A stretch of DNA of 64,000 nucleotides from Hyphomicrobium nitrativorans NL23 (GCF_000503895.1 NC_022997.1:1136501-1200500); one strand, 5' to 3'. Positions 38,955 to 49,593 are shown, numbered from the stretch's first letter. Translations and numbers: made by a program. Notes: generated from the sequence alone by a model not told the origin.

Positions 38955-41900
38955 TTAGACCGCTTCGCGGAAGGATTTTGCGGTTTCGAGGTCGACGGAG
39001 ACGAGCTGGGAGATGCCGCGCTCGGCCATGGTGACGCCGAACAGGCGGTTCATGCGCATCATGGTCATCGGATGGTGCGTGATGACGAGGAAGCGCGTGT
39101 CTGTCTCCTCCGCCATCTTCTCCATCAGAGTGCAGAAGCGGTCCACGTTGGCGTCGTCGAGGGGGGCGTCCACCTCGTCCAGCACGCAGATCGGCGAGGG
39201 GTTCGTGAGGAACACCGCGAAAATGAGCGAGAGCGCGGTCAACGTCTGCTCGCCGCCCGAAAGAAGCGAGAGCGTCGCCGGCTTCTTGCCCGGCGGGCGC
39301 GCAATGATTTCGAGGCCGCCTTCCAGAGGGTCGTCGCCTTCTATCATCTGCAACCTGGCCTCGCCGCCGCCGAACAGCGTGGTGAAGAGCCGCTGGAAGT
39401 GGCCGTTCACGCTCTCGAACGCCTCTTCGAGGCGTTTCTTGCCCTCGCGGTTGAGCTGACCGATGGCGCCGCGCAGCTTGGCGATGGCCTGCTCGACGTC
39501 GTTATATTCCGTCTCCATCGTGCTCATCTGCTCAAGGAAGGCGGTCAACTCGTCGTCGGCCTGAAGATTGACGCCGCCGAGGCGCTCGCGGTCGGCCTTG
39601 AGGCGCTGGAGCGTGCGGTCGGCGTCGGCGAGCGCGGGAAGCGCGGTTTCGGGCGCGAGACCGGCAAGCGCAAGGCAGTCGTCCGGATTGACGTCGAGCG
39701 CTTCGCGGATGCGACGCGCCTCGTCCTGGCGGCGCGTGCGGGCGCCTTCGAGGCGTGTCTCGGTGCGGGCGCGGGCCTCGCGTGCAGCCGACACCGCCGA
39801 CTGTGCCTCGCGCAGCGCTTGGGCGGCGGTGCGCTGGGCGTTTTCGGCACGCGCCAGTTCGTCGGCGGCTGCATTGCGGGCTTTCTCAGCGTCCGTCAGC
39901 GCACCCAGCAGGCTTTGCCTGCGGTCGTCGAGCGCGGGGATGATCTCTTCGAGCTGCCCGATGTCGTTCCTGGTTTTGGCGAGCCGCTCGTTGAGGGCTG
40001 CGATCTGCTCCGACGCGCTTTTGCTGCGGGCGGTCCAGCGGGCGCGGTCCGCGGCGATGGCTTCGACGCGTTGCTTCCGCGCAGCGCGGTCGCGGGCGTG
40101 GGCGGCGAGGTCGCTTTGTGCGGCGGCGAGGGCGTTGCGGCGTTCCTGGGTCGCGGCCTGTACTTCGGGAAGGCGCGCCGAGGGATCGTCGGCGTCGTCG
40201 AGGGCCGTCCACTCGGCCTTGATCCCGGCGAGGCTCGCTTCCGCTTCCTCGCGGCCCGCCTGCGCGCGTGCGCGCGCTTCCGCGATGGATGCCATGCGGG
40301 CTTCCGTCTCGCGGGCGCGCCGCTCGATTGCCACGAGCGCGTCGCGAGTCGTCGCGAGCCTGGTCTGCGTCTCGCGCCAGAGCGTGCGCAACCGCTTCTC
40401 TTCGGCGACGGCGGCGGTGTGCGTTTTGCTGGCGTCCTCTTCGAGGGCGGAGAGCCGTTTCACGTCGGCACGGAGCACGTCCTCCTGCTGCAACATGAGA
40501 ACGAGACGATTGCGTTCCGCGAGGCGCTGGGCGGCGGGCGTCATGCCGCCTGCGGTTGCCGCAAATCCATCCCACCGCCAAAGGTCGCCTTCGCGGCTCA
40601 CGAGCCGTTGACCAGGCTTCAACAGCGGTTGCAGGCGATGGCCGGTTTCCGCCGCGACGACGCCGATCTGGTTGAGACGGCGCGCAAGCTCCGGCGGCGC
40701 CCCGACGTGGAGGCTCAACGGCTCGGCTTCCTCGGGCAGCGCCCAGTCGTCGTCTGGCGGCGCGCCGATATGGCGCCAGCGCACCGGCGCGTCCTCGGCA
40801 GCCGGGGCGTCGAGGTCGTCGCCGAGGGCTGCGACGACGGCGGCCTCGTATCCTGGGGCGACGCGCAACGCGTCCACGACCGGCGGCAGGCCGTCCTCGC
40901 TCGCCGGCATGACGAGCTTGGAGAGCGTTTCTCGCTCTGTGACGAGCGTCGACAACGCCATACGGGCTTTCTGCGCGGCGGCGGCTTCGGCGCGCGCAAT
41001 TTCTTCGAGATCGCCGACTTTATCCTCGGCTTCGAGGGTCGTTGCCTCGATCACCGAGATTTCGCGGGCGAGCGTCTGGCCTTCCTCGGTGATGGCCGCC
41101 AGCTTGAGCGAATCCGGGGCTGCTGCGGCAGCCGCATCGGCGTCGCGCTGAAGCTTGGCAAGCTCGGCGTTGTGCTTTGCGATGGTCGCCTGACGTTCGG
41201 CTGCGGCGGTTTCGAGCGACCTGCGGCGCGCGCGGACTTCGGCCGCACGCTCGGTGAGTTCGGTGAGTTCGGCTTCCGCCGTTTCGAGGGCGGCGCGGGC
41301 TTCCGTTTCGGCGGCGTGAAGGCCGGGCTCGGCGGCGACGGCTTCGCTCTCGGCCGCTTCCAGCATCACAACATCGTCGTCGAAACCGGCGAGGATGTCG
41401 TCGGCTTCCGAGATCAGAACCGTTTCGCGCGTGAGATCCCTGTCGAGTTCGGCGGCGAGCTTTTCGAGCTCGGTCTTGCGCTCGGTGCAGCGGGTGGCTT
41501 CCTGCGCCAGACCGTCGCTTTCGATGCGGATGCGCGAGAGGGCCGCGCCGCGTTCGGCTTCCGCTTCGCGCAGGGGCTGAATGGTTTCGGCGAAAAGGGC
41601 TTCCTCGGTGAGGCTGCGCGATTCGTCTTCCGTCGCGCGACCCAGGATGGCGAGCGTTTCGGCGAAGTTGCGCTCTTCCGCTTCGACCGCCGCCTGCGCG
41701 TCGATCCAGGTGAGGTGGAAGAGGAGCGCTTCGGCGCGGCGGATCTCATCGGACAGATCCTTGTAACGCCGTGCCTGGCGGGCTTGGCGCTTCAAGCTTT
41801 CGATCTGCGAGTTGAGCTGGCCCATGATGTCGCCGAGGCGGGCGAGGTTGCTCTCGGCGCCCTTGAGGCGCAACTCCGCTTCGTGCCGGCGGCTGTGCAG

Positions 41901-42416
41901 GCCCGCGATACCCGCCGCATCCTCCAGCACACGGCGGCGCTGCTCGGGCTTTGCGTTGACGATCTCGGAAATCTGCCCCTGGCGCACGAGCGCGGGCGAG
42001 CGCGCGCCGGTCGCGGCGTCCTCGAACAGGATCTTGACGTCGCGGGCGCGGCTTTCGCGGCCGTTGATGCGATAGGCGGAGCCTGCTTCGCGCTCGATGC
42101 GGCGCGTGATCTCGATCACGTCCTGGTCGTTGAACTCGGCAGGGGCCTGCCGTTCGCTGTTGTCGAGGAAGATCGTGACTTCCGCCACGTTGCGCGGCGG
42201 CCGGTTCGTTGTTCCGGAGAAGATGACGTCGTCCATGGCGGCGGCGCGCATCGACTTGTGCGACGTCTCGCCCATGACCCAGCGAAGCGCTTCGAGCAGG
42301 TTGGATTTTCCACAGCCGTTCGGCCCCACGACGCCGGTCAAGCCCCGTTCGATCAGGAGCTCTGTCGGCTCGACGAAGGACTTGAAACCCAGAAGCCTGA
42401 GACGACTGATTTTCAT
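38955..42416 (-). CDS. smc: Chromosome segregation protein SMC
   Basis: A 1153-residue SMC ATPase that organises and segregates the chromosome. The N-terminal head has the Walker A GPNGCGKSNLLEALRW; two long coiled coils (about residues 165-500 and 650-1000, Ala/Glu/Arg-rich) flank a hinge with LPPVVDALRVAPGYEAAV; the C-terminal head has the ABC signature LLSGGEQTLTALSLIFA and Walker B ICVLDEVDAPLDDANV. The length is normal for the family. It follows two DsbA genes in the same direction. The coiled-coil DNA is strongly biased and gives long false frames on the other strand. Confidence 0.97.
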   Translation of the reverse strand: MKISRLRLLGFKSFVEPTELLIERGLTGVVGPNGCGKSNLLEALRWVMGETSHKSMRAAAMDDVIFSGTTNRPPRNVAEVTIFLDNSERQAPAEFNDQDVIEITRRIEREAGSAYRINGRESRARDVKILFEDAATGARSPALVRQGQISEIVNAKPEQRRRVLEDAAGIAGLHSRRHEAELRLKGAESNLARLGDIMGQLNSQIESLKRQARQARRYKDLSDEIRRAEALLFHLTWIDAQAAVEAEERNFAETLAILGRATEDESRSLTEEALFAETIQPLREAEAERGAALSRIRIESDGLAQEATRCTERKTELEKLAAELDRDLTRETVLISEADDILAGFDDDVVMLEAAESEAVAAEPGLHAAETEARAALETAEAELTELTERAAEVRARRRSLETAAAERQATIAKHNAELAKLQRDADAAAAAAPDSLKLAAITEEGQTLAREISVIEATTLEAEDKVGDLEEIARAEAAAAQKARMALSTLVTERETLSKLVMPASEDGLPPVVDALRVAPGYEAAVVAALGDDLDAPAAEDAPVRWRHIGAPPDDDWALPEEAEPLSLHVGAPPELARRLNQIGVVAAETGHRLQPLLKPGQRLVSREGDLWRWDGFAATAGGMTPAAQRLAERNRLVLMLQQEDVLRADVKRLSALEEDASKTHTAAVAEEKRLRTLWRETQTRLATTRDALVAIERRARETEARMASIAEARARAQAGREEAEASLAGIKAEWTALDDADDPSARLPEVQAATQERRNALAAAQSDLAAHARDRAARKQRVEAIAADRARWTARSKSASEQIAALNERLAKTRNDIGQLEEIIPALDDRRQSLLGALTDAEKARNAAADELARAENAQRTAAQALREAQSAVSAAREARARTETRLEGARTRRQDEARRIREALDVNPDDCLALAGLAPETALPALADADRTLQRLKADRERLGGVNLQADDELTAFLEQMSTMETEYNDVEQAIAKLRGAIGQLNREGKKRLEEAFESVNGHFQRLFTTLFGGGEARLQMIEGDDPLEGGLEIIARPPGKKPATLSLLSGGEQTLTALSLIFAVFLTNPSPICVLDEVDAPLDDANVDRFCTLMEKMAEETDTRFLVITHHPMTMMRMNRLFGVTMAERGISQLVSVDLETAKSFREAV

Positions 42417-42484
42417 GCGCCGCGTTTATTCCACTTCGAACGCTTTCCCCTCGCCAGCCGAGGAGCGGCGAAGGCGGAGGAGTG

Positions 42485-43297
42485 CTACTGCTGGGCTGCG
42501 GCCGATCTTTGTCCGCTGAGCAGCGGATCGATCCGCTCGCGAATGCCGCTCATCGTCAGCGTCTCCTTCACGAGCTTCCCGGCCACGAAGAAGTTCGGCG
42601 TGCCAATGATACCAAGCTGCCGCCCGCGGTCCTTGACCCATTTGAGTCCGTCGATCATCGCCTGATTCTCGTAGCAGGCGTCGAACTGTTGGCGCGTCAT
42701 CCCCACCTGCTTGGCGACCTCGAAGATGGGGTCGCGGCGCACCTCTTGGGAGACCCAGCGGGTCTGCTGCTCCAGGAATTTCCCATAAAGCTCGAAGTAT
42801 TTATCGGCCGGGGCGCACCGCCACGCGACGGTTGCCGTGCCGGATTGAAGACCGATCGGGAATTCGCGCAGGATGAAGCGCACCTTTCCGGTGTCGATGT
42901 AGGTGCGTTTCAGCTCCGGGAAGACGTCCCGATGGAATACGCGGCAGTGCGGACACGTGAGCGACGCGTATTTGATAATGGTGACAGGCGCATCCGGGCT
43001 GCCGAGCGACATTTCGGGGAGCGTGCCGGTGGCCATGATGTCGGCGTTCGTCGGGTTCTCGATCACCTGGCGTCCGCCGGACGTGCCGTCCGGAATGTCG
43101 CCGAACGGATTGAATGGGGTGTCGGCGCGCTTTGCCTCGGCCGCACCCGGGAAGGCAGATGACGACGATCCGCCTTCCGAGGTCGCGAGATTGGGAAGCG
43201 ACGACGTGTTCCCCGAGCAGGCGGCGAGCGCCAGCGTGGCGGCGAAGGCGAGGAGAGCCGAGCGTGCACGCACCATCGGTGCCGGTTTCTCTCTCAT
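42485..43297 (-). CDS. DsbA-family thiol:disulfide protein with lipobox
   Basis: A 270-residue protein with a thioredoxin fold and the active site Cys115-Pro-His-Cys118 (SLTCPHCRVFH). The N-terminus has a lipobox, LALAAC with Cys27, then a Ser/Gly-rich linker (about 28-95), so it is probably tethered to a membrane. The C-terminal GIIGTPNFFVAGKLV contains the cis-proline. I start at ATG 43297-43295; ATG 43276 is possible and also keeps the lipobox. It is a tandem paralogue of the next DsbA (43344-44039); both lie between DUF721 and smc. Confidence 0.88.
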   Translation of the reverse strand: MREKPAPMVRARSALLAFAATLALAACSGNTSSLPNLATSEGGSSSSAFPGAAEAKRADTPFNPFGDIPDGTSGGRQVIENPTNADIMATGTLPEMSLGSPDAPVTIIKYASLTCPHCRVFHRDVFPELKRTYIDTGKVRFILREFPIGLQSGTATVAWRCAPADKYFELYGKFLEQQTRWVSQEVRRDPIFEVAKQVGMTRQQFDACYENQAMIDGLKWVKDRGRQLGIIGTPNFFVAGKLVKETLTMSGIRERIDPLLSGQRSAAAQQ

Positions 43298-43343
43298 CGC
43301 CTCACGATCCCTTCCGGTGTCGCCTTCCCGGTCCGGTGCCGGA

Positions 43344-44039
43344 TCAGCCGCCGGCCAGAAGCGGGTCGAGCGCTTTCTCGAACTCCTCGACGGACGGAGC
43401 CGCCTGCAGGCGCTTGCCATCGATGAAGAAGCTCGGGGTGGCGTTGACGCCGAAGGTTTCCGCAGCGCGGGTGTAGATCGCGGTGATCTTCTGCAGCAGC
43501 GCCTCGTCGGTGAGGCACTTGTCGAAGCGCTCCTGCGTGAAGCCGGTCTGCTTCGCGACGTCGAAGAGTGCCTGCGTCGGGTTGGTTTTGACGAAGGCCC
43601 AGTCGGCCTGCTTGTGGAAGAGCGCGTCGATCATCGCGAGGGCGCGGTCGGTGTTTACCTCTTCGCCGGCGGCGCAACGGGCCAGCATGGCGCCCGCAAT
43701 GGCGCGCGGATCGAGCGGGAAGTCGCGGTAGATCCACCGCACCTTGCCGGTGTCGACGTACTTGGTCTTGAGTTCCGGGAAAACCTTGGTGTGGAAGTTC
43801 ATGCAATGGCCGCAAGTGAGCGATGCATATTCGACGACGGTGACCTTCGCGTCCTCGGCGCCGAGGATGAGATCAGGCAGCTCGTCCTGCTTCAGAAGCG
43901 TTTCGAGGGGGACCTCGGGGACCGTGACCGGGCGCTGCGCCATGGCGGGCAGGGCGGTCGCGACGGCAAGCGCCAGCCCGGCCATCATGGCTCCGGCCAC
44001 AAGGGCCATGCGGCGATCAAGCCGGCTCGAAAGGTCCAT
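43344..44039 (-). CDS. DsbA-family thiol:disulfide oxidoreductase
   Basis: A 231-residue periplasmic protein with signal peptide (MALVAGAMMAGLALAVATALPAM overlaps residues 11-33) and thioredoxin-type active site Cys76-Gly-His-Cys79. The cis-proline is in VNATPSFFIDG. AAGGAG lies seven bases before the ATG. The fold matches the DSBA/com1-like family often annotated beside smc in rhizobia. CGHC differs from the CPHC of the neighbouring paralogue and may give a different redox potential. Confidence 0.9.
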   Translation of the reverse strand: MDLSSRLDRRMALVAGAMMAGLALAVATALPAMAQRPVTVPEVPLETLLKQDELPDLILGAEDAKVTVVEYASLTCGHCMNFHTKVFPELKTKYVDTGKVRWIYRDFPLDPRAIAGAMLARCAAGEEVNTDRALAMIDALFHKQADWAFVKTNPTQALFDVAKQTGFTQERFDKCLTDEALLQKITAIYTRAAETFGVNATPSFFIDGKRLQAAPSVEEFEKALDPLLAGG

Positions 44040-44140
44040 CGTTCAGCTCCTTAAGTCTCGTTTTCTTCGGGCGGCCGTATGGGGCTACCCCTCGGGTCCG
44101 GCTGATAACATGGTGTGGCCGCGCGATTAAGGCAATTATC

Positions 44141-44359
44141 TCGCTCACGGGCTTGTTCAGGCCGGACGGCTCAGCTGCGCCGAGCCTTCCGACCTGCGCC
44201 CTCCGCGAGGGCGCGACTCCGTCGCGGGTCGCCTTGCTCCCGGGCTGCTGCGCAGCCGGTGGTGGGGGGGTGTCTTGCTCCCGGAGCCCTGCGGGCTCGG
44301 GGCGTCGCGGAGGTGCCGAAGCGACGCTTCGCCGAGACGCTCTCGAGCTGCTGCGCAGC
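44141..44359. repeat. Dispersed repeat, copy 2, with extra triloop hairpins
   Basis: In the 44040-44401 gap between the DUF721 gene and dsbA. It begins TCGCTCACGGGC as copy 1 does (44141-44152); at the matching place it has a different hairpin (GGCTC/GAGCC), then the shared block 44199-44241 ending CTTGCTCCC. Triloop hairpins follow: GGCTGC-TGC-GCAGCC (44243-44257), CTTGCTCCC again and GAGCCC-TGC-GGGCTC (44284-44298), then GCTGC-TGC-GCAGC (44347-44359). The DUF721-dsbA message would have to cross it. Confidence 0.7.
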
Positions 44360-44401
44360 CGGATTGTGGAGTTGCTTCCGAGCTTTGGGCTGGAAGCTCG
44401 T

Positions 44402-45004
44402 TCAGGGGCGGCGGGTGGTGCGGTCGCGGTGGACGCCGCGCTCCAGGCGGGCGAGGGCGGCCGTCAGCGGATCGGTGTCCGGGGCAGATGTCGCTGCGGG
44501 CTGGCTTGGCCGGAGGCCCGGCGCTCGGCCGGAGGCGGTCTCGACCGGGGCCTGCACGATCCGGAGCGTTTCCACGGCCCGGTAGCCGAAATAGGCGTTG
44601 ATGCGCTCCACAATCTGGCGTGCGCGATATTCTACGTCGAGCGCGCGTGCGGGATCGACGCGCAGCATCAGCGTGGCGCCGCGGCGTTCGCTTTCCATGT
44701 CGTCGGCATCGGCACTGCCTGCGCCGCGCGGCCACCTGAGGCGTTCCGGCATGGTGTAGCTGGCGATTTCCGTGCCCGCGACCGCCGCCCAGTCCGTGAT
44801 CAGGGCCGCTGTGGAGAAGCCGAACTTTTCGAACGCTTTGCGCGTCAATGTGGGGACGAAGCTACCCACCGCCTTGGTCGGCACGAAGCGCGCGACGGGT
44901 GGCGCGCTGAAGCGGATGCCGTTCGCGCGCGGTGGCAGCGGAGGCCGCCGCGCCGGATGAGGCAGCGGGACTTTTCCAAGCTTTTCTGTGCGTTTTGCCG
45001 TCAT
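44402..45004 (-). CDS. DUF721 (DciA-like) protein
   Basis: A 200-residue soluble protein of the DUF721 family, related to the helicase-operator DciA, which helps load the replicative helicase in many bacteria lacking DnaC. The conserved domain is about residues 48-150: LTRKAFEKFGFSTAALITDWAAVAG, the polar strand ATLMLRVDPARALDVEY, and QIVERINAYFGYRAVETLRIVQ. The Pro-rich N-terminus and the C-terminal tail are not conserved. It diverges from mutY, as in other rhizobia. The helicase-loading role is inferred from the family. Confidence 0.85.
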   Translation of the reverse strand: MTAKRTEKLGKVPLPHPARRPPLPPRANGIRFSAPPVARFVPTKAVGSFVPTLTRKAFEKFGFSTAALITDWAAVAGTEIASYTMPERLRWPRGAGSADADDMESERRGATLMLRVDPARALDVEYRARQIVERINAYFGYRAVETLRIVQAPVETASGRAPGLRPSQPAATSAPDTDPLTAALARLERGVHRDRTTRRP

Positions 45005-45093
45005 GCGTGGTCGCCGTCATAGGCAGGATGATTGCGCGTCCCTAGCATGATGAGGGTGATTCGCGGCGTTCCGCGCTGTGGAGGCATTTTCAA

Positions 45094-46212
45094 ATGAGGG
45101 ACAGCGTGGGAGCTGTGGCGCGCAAGCAACTGCCCCTTCGGCCGGCCGGACCGGATACGGTCGCGGCGTTGCTCGACTGGTACGACCGCGAGCGGCGCGA
45201 CCTGCCCTGGCGTATGCGGCGCGGGCGGCGGGCCGATCCGTACAAGGTCTGGCTGAGCGAGATCATGCTGCAGCAGACGACGGTGAAGGCTGTCATTCCA
45301 TTCTACGAAAAGTTCCTCCTACGCTGGCCGACCGTCGAGGCGCTGGCGGCGGCGGATCTCGACGACGTGCTCGCGGCATGGGCCGGGCTTGGTTACTACT
45401 CGCGCGCGCGCAATCTTCACAAGTGCGCGCAGGTGGTCGTGGCGGAGCATGGCGGCCGGTTTCCGCGGACGGAGGCCGAGCTCGGCACGCTGCCCGGCAT
45501 CGGTCCCTATACGGCCGCGGCCGTCGCGGCGATTGCGTTCGGCGAGGCGGCGACACCTGTCGATGGCAACATCGAGCGCGTCGTGTCGCGCCTGTTCGCC
45601 GTGCGCCGTCCGCTGCCGGCTGCGAAGCGCGAGATCAAGCGGCTTGCCGAGAGCCTCACACCGCAGCGGCGCGCGGGAGATTTCGCGCAGGCCATGATGG
45701 ATCTCGGAGCAACCGTCTGCTCGCCCAAGCGGCCGTCGTGTCTCGTGTGCCCGCTCCAGCAGGATTGTCACGCGCATGCGCTCGGTATCGAAGCGCAACT
45801 GCCGGTGAAGCTCGCCAGGGCCGAGCGGCCTGTGCGTTTCGGCACGGCGTTTCTCGCATTGCGGGAGGATGGGCACGTTCTGGTGCGGAAGCGCCGGGAG
45901 GCCGGCCTGCTCGGCGGGATGCTCGAAATTCCTTCCACGGATTGGGGCGACGATTGGCTTCAAGCCGATCTCGCTTTAGTGCAGCAGCCCGTGCGCGCCG
46001 ATTGGTGGGCGGTGCCCGGCGTCGTGAGCCATACGTTCACGCATTTCCGGCTGGAGCTTCAGCTTTTCCGCGCCATCGTGCCGGTGGACACGAGCATGAC
46101 GTTCTGGGCAAGTCCCGAGCGGTGCCGGTGGGTGCCACGACATGAGCTTTCGAATGCGGCGCTTCCTTCCGTCATGAAGAAGGCGATCGCTCATGCTCTG
46201 AGGGAGCATTAG
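45094..46212 (+). CDS. mutY: A/G-specific adenine DNA glycosylase MutY
   Basis: Removes adenine mispaired with 8-oxoguanine. The protein is 372 residues. The N-terminal HhH-GPD domain has PWRMRRGRRADPYKVWLSEIMLQQT with the catalytic Glu, and GIGPYTAAAVAAIAFGEAATPVDGN with the catalytic Asp. The 4Fe-4S cysteines are in VCSPKRPSCLVCPLQQDC. The C-terminal NUDIX-like domain (from about residue 245) includes GLLGGMLEIPSTDW and SHTFTHFRLELQLF for 8-oxoG recognition. GGAGG precedes the ATG. Confidence 0.96.
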   Translation: MRDSVGAVARKQLPLRPAGPDTVAALLDWYDRERRDLPWRMRRGRRADPYKVWLSEIMLQQTTVKAVIPFYEKFLLRWPTVEALAAADLDDVLAAWAGLGYYSRARNLHKCAQVVVAEHGGRFPRTEAELGTLPGIGPYTAAAVAAIAFGEAATPVDGNIERVVSRLFAVRRPLPAAKREIKRLAESLTPQRRAGDFAQAMMDLGATVCSPKRPSCLVCPLQQDCHAHALGIEAQLPVKLARAERPVRFGTAFLALREDGHVLVRKRREAGLLGGMLEIPSTDWGDDWLQADLALVQQPVRADWWAVPGVVSHTFTHFRLELQLFRAIVPVDTSMTFWASPERCRWVPRHELSNAALPSVMKKAIAHALREH

Positions 46213-46277
46213 GAGGCTCGATTTCCTCTTGTGCAGAGGCGATCCCTGGGCGGACAATAACGCTTCAGGAGCGTGCC

Positions 46278-47573
46278 ATGTCCGTGATGTTCTGCCGTCC
46301 CTTTGCATTTGCGGTTGTTGCGTTGGCCGCTGTCGCGGGTGCGTGGCCGCGCGCGAGCCTTACCCAGGAGTTGTCCGGCGCCGAACGCGAGGAAGCCGCG
46401 AAGGCGCTGATGCGGCCGGTCTGCGCCGATGCGAGCCTTCGCGAAAAGATCGCCGGCGACATGATCGCAAGGGGCGGCGAGTACGAGAAAGCGACCGCTA
46501 AGTGGGACATGGATGTGGTCTGCGAGCAGATCGATCTCCCGACCGATCCGGTTCACGATACAGCCGATAGAGCAGACGACGCATCTCACAACAACTGGAT
46601 CCACGACGCCCGTTGGAGCCCTGACGGCAAGCTGATCGCGACGGCCGGTTCCGACGGAACCGTTCGATTGTGGGATGTCGCTACGGGTACGACGGTGCGT
46701 ACGATCGACATCAATACCTTTGCTGCGGCGGAAAAGAACGACGAGATCAAGTTGCCGTCCATGCCGAAGGCCGACGATAGGGTGCGCGTGCGTGCCGCGC
46801 GTTTCCTCGGCGACGGGCGGCGGCTCGTCGTTGCTGCGGATTCGCACCCGGTTCGTATCTTCGATATCGCGAGCGGGGAGCCCGTGGCGGAGGTTCCCTA
46901 CGTTCAAGCCGATCCGGAATGGGATATGCCGCCCTTTATCGAGACGACGCCGAATGGCCTTGTCGTGCTGGGCGGCTACAGAGGCGAGATCGTCGTTTAC
47001 GATCCGGAGGCGAAGGCGGAGCGCTATCGTTTGCCGGGCATGCCGAACGACTATCCGAAGTTCGCGATCTCCGAGGCGGCAGGCTACATCGCAACAACTG
47101 CCCGCGGGACTGATCGAAGCGTTATCGTCCAGCTTCGCAAGCTCGAAACGGGCGCGTTGATCTGGGAGGCGGAAGCCGAAGGCGAGCCCTCCGCGTACTC
47201 GGTGGCATTTTCGCGAGACGGCGCGCGCCTCGCAGTTGCCGTGCGCGGAAACGCGTATGTTTACGCAACGGCGGAAAACAAGCTGATCAACACGCTTCCG
47301 GTCTACCCGACGTTCGGCAGCTTCGATGTGACGTTTACGGCCGATGGTCAACGGTTGATTGCCGCGCTGCGCCACGCGCAACTCTGGGACATTGCGTCGG
47401 GAAAGCGCGTGCATCACTTCGGCCCGTTCAGCGATCTTTGTCATGCGATCGACGTCAGTCCGGACGGCAAGTACCTCGTGACCGGGCATATGGGTTCGGA
47501 CGGACGTATCTGGGAGATCGATAGCGGTACGTTTTTCCGCCGGCTGGGTAAGAACGTTTATCCGCCGGGGTAG
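46278..47573 (+). CDS. Secreted WD40-repeat (beta-propeller) protein
   Basis: A 431-residue protein with a signal-like N-terminus (FAVVALAAVAGAWPRASLTQE), a short helical part to about residue 80, then six or seven WD40-like blades. Clear repeat ends are DARWSPDGKLIATAGSDGTV with RLWDVATGTTV, RVRIFDIASGEPV-like and HAQLWDIASGKRV, and IDVSPDGKYLVTGH. AGGAG precedes the ATG. There is no enzyme domain, so a scaffold or binding role is likely. The cyclic-nucleotide-binding gene follows after 22 bases, probably in the same transcript. Not a recognised named protein. Confidence 0.8.
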   Translation: MSVMFCRPFAFAVVALAAVAGAWPRASLTQELSGAEREEAAKALMRPVCADASLREKIAGDMIARGGEYEKATAKWDMDVVCEQIDLPTDPVHDTADRADDASHNNWIHDARWSPDGKLIATAGSDGTVRLWDVATGTTVRTIDINTFAAAEKNDEIKLPSMPKADDRVRVRAARFLGDGRRLVVAADSHPVRIFDIASGEPVAEVPYVQADPEWDMPPFIETTPNGLVVLGGYRGEIVVYDPEAKAERYRLPGMPNDYPKFAISEAAGYIATTARGTDRSVIVQLRKLETGALIWEAEAEGEPSAYSVAFSRDGARLAVAVRGNAYVYATAENKLINTLPVYPTFGSFDVTFTADGQRLIAALRHAQLWDIASGKRVHHFGPFSDLCHAIDVSPDGKYLVTGHMGSDGRIWEIDSGTFFRRLGKNVYPPG

Positions 47574-47595
47574 CCTGCACAGTGTGGAGTGCGCC

Positions 47596-48063
47596 ATGCG
47601 AGACGCGCGGATCGAACTCCTCCAGCAAATGCCCGTCTTCGGCGGCGTGCGCGGGGACATTCTTGAGTTCCTGATCGATCTCTGTCCGGTCGTGTCCATT
47701 GTTGCAGGCGACTTCTTCTTCCGCGAAGACGAGCCGGGGGACGCTATGTTCGTTCTCGAAACAGGACGCGTCGCGGTGCTGAAGCTGTGGCGGGGACAGG
47801 AGCATCTCCTCCAGAACCTGACCGCCGGTGACTGCTTCGGAGAGATGGCTGTCATGGATCACTGTCCGCGCAGCGCATCCGTCCGCGCGATCGAGGATTG
47901 CGCCGCGATCCGTATTTCGTCGGCGGATCTCTATCAAGTCTACGCGCAGGATCTGAAGCAGTTCGCGCTCATCCAGATGAACATGGGGCGGGAAGTATGC
48001 CGGCGGCTTCGGGACGCGGACCGCCGGCTGTTCAGCGCGAAGATGGGTGCCGTTCCGGTCTAG
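47596..48063 (+). CDS. Stand-alone cyclic-nucleotide-binding domain protein
   Basis: A 155-residue protein that is essentially one CAP_ED/cNMP domain with no DNA-binding helix-turn-helix. Blocks: LLQQMPVFGGVRGDILEFL, GDFFFREDEPGDAMFVLETG, and the phosphate-binding cassette CFGEMAVMDHCPRSASVRAI with the conserved Glu and Arg for the cyclic phosphate. I start at ATG 47596, with GGAG six bases upstream. It follows the WD40 gene closely and ends at a strong terminator. Likely a cAMP/cGMP-sensing regulatory subunit; partner unknown. Confidence 0.85.
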   Translation: MRDARIELLQQMPVFGGVRGDILEFLIDLCPVVSIVAGDFFFREDEPGDAMFVLETGRVAVLKLWRGQEHLLQNLTAGDCFGEMAVMDHCPRSASVRAIEDCAAIRISSADLYQVYAQDLKQFALIQMNMGREVCRRLRDADRRLFSAKMGAVPV

Positions 48064-48216
48064 ATGGAAACGTCGCTGCCCCTTGGCGAGTGGAGCATAT
48101 GCGTGGCAACGTGGTTTCCGCGCGTGTTTGCGCGTCTGGCGATCCGCGGCAGCTTTGTCCGTATCTGCGATAGAGTGGCAGGTTCGCTCGCGGCCGGTTC
48201 TACCCGAAAGAATTGA

Positions 48217-48248
48217 AGCGGCATCGCCCATTGCGATGCCGCTTTTTT

Positions 48249-48249
<1 letters not shown>
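48217..48249 (+). terminator. Strong Rho-independent terminator
   Basis: Perfect 11-bp stem AGCGGCATCGC (48217-48227) / GCGATGCCGCT (48233-48243), loop CCATT, followed by seven T. It ends the WD40/cNMP transcript and abuts the ccrM stop codon (48251-48249) on the other strand. Confidence 0.85.

Positions 48250-49593
<1,344 letters not shown>

Noticed and set aside
38625-42665. 1346-codon plus-strand frame opposite smc
   Set aside because: Shadow of the biased coiled-coil coding sequence of SMC.
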